64,000 nt of DNA from Coleofasciculus sp. FACHB-T130 (lineage in GTDB: Bacteria; Cyanobacteriota; Cyanobacteriia; Cyanobacteriales; FACHB-T130): contig NZ_JACJOG010000053.1 of the NCBI RefSeq assembly GCF_014695375.1, positions 124,001 through 188,000 on the forward strand. The letters are read 5' to 3'. Numbering within the stretch: the stretch's first letter is position 1; each line of letters opens with the position of its first letter. The notes under the pieces are model-generated. The model was given only the letters and a program-made list of their open reading frames with translations, did not search any database and was not told the origin of the DNA. Below, one piece after another: positions 56,606-64,000 of the stretch. The translations under genes were made by a program, and so were the position numbers.

Positions 56606-57321
56606 AGATGGCGGCGTCTTTAGGAATAGGTAGTTGCGTTAGGCTTTGAACGATCAGCTTAATCTATTTTGCAGACTTTCTCGTTTTCGGAAGTAACTAA
56701 AACTATGAAAGTGCAAGACTGTAACGACGTCTTTTGTTCCATAGCAGTCATTTCCTCAAGAAGTCAGAATCTATTTTAACCGAGATTAGTAGTTTAATTG
56801 AGCAAAGCTAAGCCATCAGTCTGAAACCTGCTTTGCATTTATTTAAGGCAAGACTTAGACAAAATTTGCAAAATCCCGGCTCCGAGGAAGGGGAAAGATC
56901 GCGTCTTCCAGTCAGGTTGAAGAAAGCCTGAGTAGACTTTTATAAAGAATTGATGAAGAAAGCGATCGCTCCTGATTAAACTGCTTTTTTTATTAGTAAA
57001 AACAAGAGTTTTTGTGAAAATTAAATTATGCTAACTTTGCATCTAGGAGGGGGTTTCCTGTCGTTATTTACCCTGACCATCGTTTTCCCCTTAAATCCCT
57101 GTTTTCAAGGAAGATTTTTCCGATTCTCCTCAAGTTATCGGGGAATTAGGGGAATTTTAGGTCTGGCAACTTATTTAGGCGATCGCTACTTGCCCCTCGC
57201 TCTCCCTATCCTGTGTTTTATACTAAGCATGAATACTTACCTACATTGAAGGAAGCAGCTAACGCTTGCCAGTGTAGTTAAACTGAGATAACAACGCAGC
57301 AACAGCGCCCCAATGTAGCCT
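56606..57321. other. Intergenic region between metH and the NblR-like regulator
   Basis: About 715 bases between divergent genes. It contains the short hairpin TCAGG..GCCTGA near 56914-56933 and a U/T-rich region near 56985-57000. No B12-box, SAM or SAH riboswitch core is recognisable. The frame at 57028-57249 has no family resemblance. Confidence 0.35.
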
Positions 57322-58017
57322 ATGTCTCCTGTTACTTTTGACCGCACTCCCTGTGTTTTACTTGTCGAAACCGACGAAATTCTTGTCCAACGTGTCAGCA
57401 TGGATTTGCGAGAGGCTGGATATACAACTGTGGTTGCACCAGACACCACCAGTGGTTTTCATCAAGCTTGCGAACTTCAGCCAGCTTTAGTCGTCGTAGA
57501 TCGAGTGCTAACAGGAGATTCTGGACTGAAATTGTGCAACCAACTGAGGAATGCCGGTTCTCGCGTGCCAGTGCTGCTGTTGATGGCTCGCGATACTGTA
57601 GAAGATCGAGTTGCTTGTCTAAATTCGGGTGCCGATGACTACTTCCTCAAACCCTATCGCACAGACGCTTTTTTGCAACTGGTGCGCCTCTACTTACAGC
57701 CGGAAGCGGGTGCTAGCGAACAGTTACGGTTTGGCGAACTGGTTTTAGACTTGTCTACTCGCAGAGCGATGCGGAATGGGCGAGTAATTGACCTGACAAT
57801 GAAGGAATTTGAACTTCTAAAATATATGATGTCGCATCCCCGTGAGGTTTTAACCCGCGAACAGATTCTAGAAAATGTTTGGGGATACGACTTTATGGGA
57901 GAGTCGAATGTGATTGAGGTGTATATCCGTTATTTGCGTCTCAAAATCGAAGAAGAGGGCGAGAAGCGCCTGATTCAGACAGTGCGAGGTGTCGGATACG
58001 TTTTGCGGGAAGCTTAG
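57322..58017 (+). CDS. nblR: OmpR-family response regulator, NblR-like
   Basis: The 231-residue protein has a receiver (residues 8-130) and an OmpR-type winged-helix DNA-binding domain (135-231; MKEFELLKYMM, REQILENVWGYDF, VIEVYIRYLRLKIE, RGVGYVL). The receiver's acidic pair reads VETDE rather than the usual DD. The phospho-acceptor candidate is in VVVDRVL and the conserved Lys is in FLKPYR. The overall sequence matches the cyanobacterial NblR group, which promotes phycobilisome degradation and survival in nutrient or high-light stress, and which is reported to work without canonical phosphorylation in one species. The next gene follows with about 95 bases between and may be co-transcribed. 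Paralogue confusion with RpaA/RpaB-type regulators is possible. Confidence 0.75.
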   Translation: MSPVTFDRTPCVLLVETDEILVQRVSMDLREAGYTTVVAPDTTSGFHQACELQPALVVVDRVLTGDSGLKLCNQLRNAGSRVPVLLLMARDTVEDRVACLNSGADDYFLKPYRTDAFLQLVRLYLQPEAGASEQLRFGELVLDLSTRRAMRNGRVIDLTMKEFELLKYMMSHPREVLTREQILENVWGYDFMGESNVIEVYIRYLRLKIEEEGEKRLIQTVRGVGYVLREA

Positions 58018-58110
58018 GTTTTGAGTTTTGGGCGTAAATATCAAGGATTAAGGATGAATTTGGACTGGAGAGAGCAGCGCTTAGGCACATCTGCCAAAAG
58101 CGATCGCAAT

Positions 58111-58695
58111 ATGAAAAAGCAGGCAAGTTTAGTCGTCATGATGCTGGCAGTTTTGCTGATGGGATGTTCGGCATCGGTGCCATCAACCTCCTCTCAGGGT
58201 AGGGGACCCGCGCAACCATTGCAGCAGGCGTCGCCAGTATCAGCACCGACATCAGCACCGACGACCCCTGCACAACAAGCGCAGTCATCACCGGAAGCAT
58301 CACCCGCACAGAATAAGATGGGTCAAACTTTGCCAATTTCAGCCAAGGCAACGATGGCAGGTCAGGTGATTCAGCTGGAAGTAGCGCGGACACCCCAACA
58401 ACAGCAAATGGGGTTAATGTACAGAACATCTTTGGCGGACGATCGCGGGATGCTCTTTCTTTTCAATCCACCGCAACCGATCAATTTCTGGATGAAGAAT
58501 ACCCTCATCCCCCTGGATATGGTTTTTATGCTAGATGGAGTGGTGAAAGAGATCGTTGCCGATGTCCCTCCCTGTAAAACCAGTCTTTGCCCCACCTATG
58601 GTCCCAATACACCCGTTAACCAGGTGATTGAACTCCGGGGAGGACGCGCTGCGGAACTTGGTTTGAAGGCAGGCGATCGCGTGACCATTCAGTAA
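58111..58695 (+). CDS. DUF192 lipoprotein
   Basis: The 194-residue protein from ATG 58111 has a lipoprotein signal peptide (VVMMLAVLLMGC, lipobox LMGC) then a Ser/Pro/Ala/Gln-rich linker (residues 20-75). A C-terminal DUF192 domain follows (about 80-190; LEVARTPQQQQMGLMYRTSL, NPPQPINFWMKNTLIPLDMVFML, and the ending ELGLKAGDRVTI). DUF192 proteins are small beta domains of unknown role; many are exported. The longer frame from 58021 adds 30 residues that do not look like a signal. It follows the NblR-like gene and carries its own terminator at 58705-58734. Membrane anchoring on the periplasmic side is expected. Confidence 0.88.
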   Translation: MKKQASLVVMMLAVLLMGCSASVPSTSSQGRGPAQPLQQASPVSAPTSAPTTPAQQAQSSPEASPAQNKMGQTLPISAKATMAGQVIQLEVARTPQQQQMGLMYRTSLADDRGMLFLFNPPQPINFWMKNTLIPLDMVFMLDGVVKEIVADVPPCKTSLCPTYGPNTPVNQVIELRGGRAAELGLKAGDRVTIQ

Positions 58696-58704
58696 CTCAA
58701 TACT

Positions 58705-58734
58705 AAGACAGACCGACTTTCTGGCTGTCTTTTA
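58705..58734 (+). terminator. Rho-independent terminator after the DUF192 gene
   Basis: AAGACAG (58705-58711) pairs with CTGTCTT (58725-58731) and is followed by TTAT. It lies 10 bases after the stop codon. Confidence 0.8.
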
Positions 58735-59328
58735 TAGTCCTTATCGAAACGATTTAAAAATTTACTCGTTCTTTTAACCTATTTGTCGCAAAAATAAGCT
58801 ACTCTTTCCCAAGAGAGAGTTTAAGACTGCAAATTTCAATTATTGTTACGCTTAAACCTAGATTCTCGCTTCCAGAGACATGGTTCTTCCAAGAATGAGA
58901 GTGCTTTGCCTGGAATTTGGTGTGAGGTGAGAGGCATAGACGCTCTAGGCAAGCAAATCTCTCCTAATACAGAGGGATTTCAGTGAATTGCTAAAGAAAA
59001 TATTAAGCAAAGTTCACTAGCAACAGTCGGCTAAGATTTCAGAAAAAAGGGAGTGAGCCTAAGTTTTTAGTCTTATTCTCTAGGTCAGCCCGGAAGGGAT
59101 GCCTAAAGTCCTGAATCTAGTATGAGCATTCTTCTGTTAATACCCATACCGGCTGCCGTAATTGTCACACCAGGCTGGTGATCTGAAACACTAGCGTTAC
59201 AGTGAGTAGCGGCAAAATAGTATAAAAGGAGTCGAGTAAAGGTGGACAGATAAAATACTGACTACCGTTACTCAACAAACCAAGGTTTAAATTACAAAAT
59301 AGATTCAACAAAGGGGGTAAAAGCCATC
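58735..59328. other. Long spacer upstream of the DUF2949 gene
   Basis: About 590 bases of non-coding sequence. The 3' part includes short hairpin-like ACCAGGCTGGT (59169-59179). The last 60 bases probably hold the promoter or leader of the 63-residue gene. I could not assign a known small RNA. Confidence 0.35.
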
Positions 59329-59520
59329 ATGGCACCTACGAATTTTTCTCGATTTCTCCGTTTTCTTCAAGAAGATTTAGCAATATCTAAGGCATCGATT
59401 GCGATCGCTTTGCGGCGTCGGGAACAAGATCCCGGTCCATTGCCAATGATTCTATGGCAATACGGTTTAGTAACGTTGGAGCAGTTAGATCAAATCTATG
59501 ACTGGTTGGAAACTGCATAA
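59329..59520 (+). CDS. DUF2949 family small protein
   Basis: The 63-residue protein matches a short cyanobacterial family (DUF2949), with the features FLRFLQEDLAIS, IALRRREQDPGPLPMILWQYGLVTLEQLDQIYDWL. It is helical, soluble and without a signal peptide. AAAGGGGG lies 12 bases before the ATG. The function is unknown. A perfect terminator about 115 bases after the stop supports a real, independent gene. Confidence 0.85.
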   Translation: MAPTNFSRFLRFLQEDLAISKASIAIALRRREQDPGPLPMILWQYGLVTLEQLDQIYDWLETA

Positions 59521-59635
59521 GGCTTGATGATTCGGCGAGGAGCAAGAAAGTCATGTCAGAGCAATTGGGCGTCGGTACTTTCCCGACCCATCCGCGAAGA
59601 CTTAAGAAATGTTCTCAATTACAATTTACTCCACC

Positions 59636-59671
59636 AAAAAGAGCGGGTCAAATATTTGACCCGCTCTTTTT
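59636..59671 (+). terminator. Perfect 36-base palindromic terminator
   Basis: AAAAAGAGCGGGTCAAAT and its complement form an 18-base-pair stem with no unpaired loop bases in sequence, with T-tract on the plus strand (CTCTTTTTATTTG). It ends the DUF2949 transcript. Confidence 0.9.
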
Positions 59672-59719
59672 ATTTGTTAGTTTTTAAAAGTTAGTTTTCC
59701 TTATAATCTGCCTTTATAA

Positions 59720-59839
59720 ATGCTCCTTGGCAATGAGCGATCGCTTTTATTATCATCCCTGTTAAACGAAGAACAACAACGTGCTGAAAGATTAGCGGAA
59801 CGCTTACGCCAGATGGGGGTTAATCCTGATGAAGTGTAG
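59720..59839 (+). pseudogene. C-terminal remnant of a Uma2-family gene
   Basis: A 39-codon frame from ATG 59720 to TAG 59837-59839 ends L-L-N-E-E-Q-Q-R-A-E-R-L-A-E-R-L-R-Q-M-G-V-N-P-D-E-V. This is the familiar helical end of cyanobacterial Uma2 (putative restriction-endonuclease-like) proteins. The preceding nuclease domain is missing. No RBS is evident, so it is a relic. Confidence 0.6.
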
Positions 59840-60046
59840 TTGGTGAAGAAGGGGACGCGATCTCAGTTCCCAAAATCTCTAACTTGTGGATAGGGGAAGA
59901 GATAGAGAAGGGCGATCGCTGTGCATACTCCAAATTTGACTTGACTCAAACGCGATCGCTCTGTAGCCACCTCACAGAGTGATGCAAAATATCAAGTTTT
60001 TGGAACCTTCCAGCCCTAACCGGAGCTTGGTGGTAATATTGTCAAT

Positions 60047-61519
<1,473 letters not shown>

Positions 61520-61529
61520 TTCTTTTAAA

Positions 61530-61571
61530 CGCAAAGTAACGCAGAGCATAATTACTTTGCGTTACTTTGCG
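61530..61571. terminator. Hairpin between convergent thiC and pyrE
   Basis: CGCAAAGTAACGC (61530-61542) and GCGTTACTTTGCG (61559-61571) form a perfect 13-base-pair stem. Further TTTGCG(T/A) units follow to 61593, heptamer-like. It lies between convergent genes and is suited to terminate both. Confidence 0.8.
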
Positions 61572-61602
61572 AAAACCTTTGCTTCCTTTGCGTTGAAAAA
61601 CC

Positions 61603-62223
61603 TTATCTGAGTTGACGCGATCGCTCCTGAATCTCTGGAATCGAGAATACTGCCTGAAATTTTAGCCCAACTGACTGATAAAACTCCGCTCCCCCCTGCT
61701 GCCTGTCTACTAGCGAAATCACTTCATCAACGCTGTATCCGGCATCTCGCAGCCGCTCAACGGCTTTCATGGCAGATTGCCCTGTCGTGACAACATCTTC
61801 CAAAACGACCACTTTCGCACCTGTAGGGAGAATCGGGCCTTCTATATAAGCTTGTGTGCCGTGTCCCTTTGCTTCTTTGCGAATAATTAGCGCCGGTAAC
61901 GGTCGATTTTCATAAGCAGAAACTACACTCACCGCCGTTACAATCGGATCGGCTCCCAGTGTCAATCCAGCCACTGCCTGGGTATCCATCGGCAACAACG
62001 ATAATAGAATCCGACCCGTTGCCAAAGCTCCTTGGGGATGCAGTGTGACTGGCTTGCCATTAATGTAGTAAGAACTGCGCTGCCCCGAAGACAGTACAAA
62101 ATCTCCCTCTTTATAAGCCACATGGCAAAATAAATCTAGCAGTTGCTGGCGTAGCGTTGTGAGATCGGCAGTAGCATAAGAGCCAGTTAAATCAGTCTGG
62201 GATTGGATTTCGTGGGTCATCAC
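61603..62223 (-). CDS. pyrE: Orotate phosphoribosyltransferase
   Basis: PyrE makes orotidine-5-phosphate from orotate and PRPP in de novo pyrimidine synthesis. The 206 residues show the type-I PRT signature VVVLEDVVTTGQSAMKAVE, the GADPIVTA loop, the flexible-loop region IRKEAKGHGTQAYIEG, and the start block LSSGQRSSYYINGKPV. The N-terminal MMTHEIQSQTD is poorly conserved, so the exact start (first or second Met) is uncertain. The protein is cytoplasmic, and the gene converges on thiC. Confidence 0.95.
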   Translation of the reverse strand: MMTHEIQSQTDLTGSYATADLTTLRQQLLDLFCHVAYKEGDFVLSSGQRSSYYINGKPVTLHPQGALATGRILLSLLPMDTQAVAGLTLGADPIVTAVSVVSAYENRPLPALIIRKEAKGHGTQAYIEGPILPTGAKVVVLEDVVTTGQSAMKAVERLRDAGYSVDEVISLVDRQQGGAEFYQSVGLKFQAVFSIPEIQERSRQLR

Positions 62224-62317
62224 TAGGAGAGAAAAAGAGTAGACATATTACAATTTGACCAACAATCATCCTAAACTTAAACTGAAGAATAGTATTCAGC
62301 CAAAGTTGAGGGACGAG

Positions 62318-62764
62318 ATGGGAATGCGCTTGACTAATTTCATAAGTGTATTGGTTCTCAGTGCCGCTACGACTGTCATTGCCTCTAGCGCGATCGCTCA
62401 GCCAACACTCTCTAACTCCCAGTCAGGAACTTTTAACTCGATTCCAGACTTGTTTAATCGAGCTATCAGTGAAACCTCTGGAGACTTTTTCGGCAACCAA
62501 TCTTACCGACGGGAGCTGAATTTCATTATTGGCCCTAGCTTTCCAGAAAACGAAATCGAGCGAGACGCTAAGACAGTAGATAATCTTTACCGGGAACTAC
62601 TCTGGCAGCAAACTTCCAGTGACTTTATTATTCGCACTCCCGATCTCCCGAATCCTTTCAACAGTTCAATTCTGCAAAGTCCAGCTATCAATGTAAACGT
62701 TACTGGTACTGGTAGACCCGTAACAGGCAGCGAGTTCGTGTTTGAGAATCCCCCACAGCCTTAA
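62318..62764 (+). CDS. Small secreted hypothetical protein
   Basis: From ATG 62318 (MGMRLTNFISVLVL) a signal peptide of about 28 residues ends near SSAIAQP. The mature part of about 120 residues is mixed and polar, with DLFNRAISETSGDFFGNQSYRRELNFIIG and VDNLYRELLWQQTSSD, and the last 40 residues are Pro/Thr/Asn-rich. No family name is known to me; a similar type recurs in cyanobacteria. An upstream in-frame ATG (62255) and an internal ATG (62324) are alternatives. A hairpin with imperfect stem follows the stop, supporting a real gene. Periplasmic location is inferred from the signal. Confidence 0.75.
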   Translation: MGMRLTNFISVLVLSAATTVIASSAIAQPTLSNSQSGTFNSIPDLFNRAISETSGDFFGNQSYRRELNFIIGPSFPENEIERDAKTVDNLYRELLWQQTSSDFIIRTPDLPNPFNSSILQSPAINVNVTGTGRPVTGSEFVFENPPQP

Positions 62765-62773
62765 ATCAGAAAA

Positions 62774-62809
62774 GAAGAAAAGACAAACAATCTTTGCTTG
62801 TCTTTCTTC
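62774..62809 (+). terminator. Imperfect terminator hairpin after the secreted hypothetical
   Basis: GAAGAAAAGACAA (62774-62786) pairs, with one bulged A, with TTGTCTTTCTTC (62798-62809). A T-rich stretch follows within 20 bases. Confidence 0.7.
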
Positions 62810-63117
62810 CTTCTACTGTTTTTAAAGTTCAAGATTTAAACAAAGTAATAGGGGCTTGTTTTTTATAGACTCTATTTTTTGAACTGAAATAGAGGTTACA
62901 ACTTACTTTGTTCAGTTGCGTTCCAGCATTTGATAACCTTTGGTTTCTCAGAGGTTTTGCTGAAATTTCTGAGCAAATTAAATTACCGAGATACTTAAAT
63001 TAATTAGGTTCTTGATGAGCGCGAGCCGCTAGTAAACTGCATTTATCCTGAGCGGATTGCACTTCCCCATAGAGCAATTCTAGGAAATTTACTCAAAGAA
63101 TACCGAATTTATAGGAA
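62810..63117. other. Spacer before the tRNA gene
   Basis: About 300 A/T-rich bases with no gene and no strong structure that I can support. The two neighbours do not overlap it. Confidence 0.3.
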
Positions 63118-63190
63118 TGCGCCCTACCGGAATCGAACCAGTCTGAAGGCGAATTATGAGTTCGCTGCCTCCCCAATCGGCCAAGGGCGC
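63118..63190 (-). tRNA. tRNA with CAT anticodon (Ile2 or elongator Met)
   Basis: Seventy-three bases on the minus strand fold as a tRNA. The acceptor stem GCGCCCT/AGGGCGC has seven pairs, with discriminator A and no encoded CCA. The D arm is GCCG..GGC, the anticodon stem GCGAA/TTCGC has loop CTCATAA (anticodon CAT), the variable loop is short, and the T arm is ACTGG-TTCGATT-CCGGT. The TTCGATT loop is typical. CAT can be elongator Met or Ile2 (lysidine-modified); the AACTCATAATT pattern resembles chloroplast trnI-CAU, but sequence alone does not decide it. It is not the initiator, which would lack the paired first base. Confidence 0.92.
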
Positions 63191-63439
63191 GTGATTGATT
63201 TCGTTGCCAAGATTGCTGGCTGGATTGTTATTTTATACAATTATGCACGCTAAGTCCACTCGAAAGCGGATGCGTAGTATGATTCCTGATAATAAATTAT
63301 AAGCGCTGTTTTCTAAAATAGAGATGAATTAGCAGCGTGACATTAACCAATTCGCTATCATAGGTTCCACTGCTGTCAGTCGTAAGCTATGTATAGCAGT
63401 TGATCGGTGTCGCGGCAATTTTTGTAGCTTGAGCAACCA
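63191..63439. other. Spacer between the tRNA and the last gene
   Basis: About 250 A/T-rich bases. I see no gene or strong structure; the promoter of the tRNA gene would be at the left end. Confidence 0.3.
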
Positions 63440-64000
63440 ATGAAACTAAATTCAACTGTCGCACTTACGTTAATTTTGCTTGCTATGATGTTAGGCGCTG
63501 GCTTTGTAAGTGCGATGTGGGGGTTTACTGTAGGTCATGAAGCCCTTAAAGGAGTAACGCAGCCGGATGTGCGCCCTACCAATAAATTAGCTGGGACTAA
63601 GCGGGCAACTCCTGGTAAAGAAGGAGTAGCAATTTTGCGCGAGGTTGATATCCTGGCAAGTGTCAAAGCACAAATGAGCGGCAAGGCTAAACCTGTTATT
63701 AAGCCTGAACAGAAGGAAGCGGAAACCACAAGCGACAGCAAGCCTAACACTCCTGAGGAAACCTCTGAGCAGGACAGTAAACAGCAAAATTTCCCGATTA
63801 CCAGTCAGGACAAGGGCGTGAAGCTGGAGATAGGCTCAGCGCGTCAGCAAGGAGGTTCTTTGTTGCTGAATGTGAGCCTGAAGAATGAAGGAGGGAATGC
63901 TGTACGGTTTCTGTATAGCTTCTTAAATGTAACGGACGACCAAGGTCGAGCTTTAAGTGCTGTGACTGAAGGGCTGCCAGGAGAATTGCCACCGAATGGG
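63440..64000 (+). CDS. Membrane-anchored hypothetical protein (cut at window end)
   Basis: ATG 63440 opens 187 codons that run off the window. Residues 7-30 form one hydrophobic segment (VALTLILLAMMLGAGFVSAMW), a signal anchor or signal peptide. After it comes a Lys/Glu/Pro/Ser-rich linker (residues 70-120, EQKEAETTSDSKPNTPEE...). A beta-rich part then begins (KLEIGSARQQGGSLLLNVSLKNEGGNAVRF), consistent with an immunoglobulin-like fold. No family is recognised, and the missing C-terminus prevents any functional call. Confidence 0.75.
   Translation, partial: MKLNSTVALTLILLAMMLGAGFVSAMWGFTVGHEALKGVTQPDVRPTNKLAGTKRATPGKEGVAILREVDILASVKAQMSGKAKPVIKPEQKEAETTSDSKPNTPEETSEQDSKQQNFPITSQDKGVKLEIGSARQQGGSLLLNVSLKNEGGNAVRFLYSFLNVTDDQGRALSAVTEGLPGELPPNG

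Noticed and set aside
56606-57000. Cobalamin or SAM riboswitch upstream of metH
   Set aside because: I searched for the B12 box and SAM aptamer cores on the minus strand and found none.
57028-57249. 73-codon plus-strand frame upstream of the NblR-like gene
   Set aside because: No family resemblance and an A/T-rich context typical of non-coding leader.

Overview
The window comes from a cyanobacterium, most likely a filamentous non-heterocystous type. The evidence is the dense scatter of the HIP1 octamer GCGATCGC, cyanobacterial marker genes (btpA, a NblR-like regulator, DUF2949, DUF928, carotenoid oxygenases, thiC behind a TPP riboswitch, CHAT-TPR proteins, multidomain Ser/Thr-His kinases) and heptanucleotide-type repeats between genes. 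Most genes are single-copy chromosomal housekeeping genes. Intergenic regions are long and hold hairpins, palindromes and gene scars.

Layout. 1-7.4 kb: end of btpA, rimO, a DEAD-box RNA helicase, thrC, a coiled-coil protein, a YihY-family membrane protein and an unknown polytopic membrane protein. 7.7-8.2 kb: tmRNA gene ssrA on the minus strand with its terminator. 8.4-13.9 kb: a transmembrane Ser/Thr kinase, an Omp85 outer-membrane protein and an LpxB-related protein. 14-16 kb: an orphan receiver protein, a ComB-family phosphatase and a hot-dog thioesterase.

16.2-28.6 kb is the most unusual stretch. Four co-directional genes encode exported proteins: a 1731-residue TPR-CHAT protein, a pentapeptide-DUF928 protein, a 1178-residue TPR-CHAT protein and an orthocaspase with a twin-arginine-like signal and a DUF4384-like tail. 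Three of the four are CD-clan (caspase-like) cysteine peptidases by their His/Cys motifs. A broken C-terminus of another CHAT protein and a truncated echo of DUF928 lie between them, so the locus has expanded and contracted by recombination. This is the best candidate for an undescribed system.

28.6-30.4 kb: a perfect-stem structured element, a nuclease-dead TnpB remnant with an open frame, and an RRM RNA-binding protein. 30.4-42 kb: an EAL-domain protein, a fusion of TPRs to a CPBP intramembrane protease, rpiA, a secreted DM9 protein, an aldo/keto reductase, mnmH with an inserted segment, a periplasmic TPR protein, a small membrane protein and a PEBP protein. 42.4-52.4 kb: two very different carotenoid oxygenases flanking a 1938-residue hybrid kinase (Ser/Thr kinase-AAA-GAF-PAS-His kinase). 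53-64 kb: metH, an nblR-like regulator followed by a DUF192 lipoprotein, DUF2949, riboswitch-controlled thiC, pyrE, a secreted hypothetical, a CAT-anticodon tRNA and a gene cut by the window edge.

All calls rest on reading motifs and translated sequence by eye. No database search was run. Start codons were moved inward where the longest frame begins before a more credible signal peptide, RBS or family-typical N-terminus.
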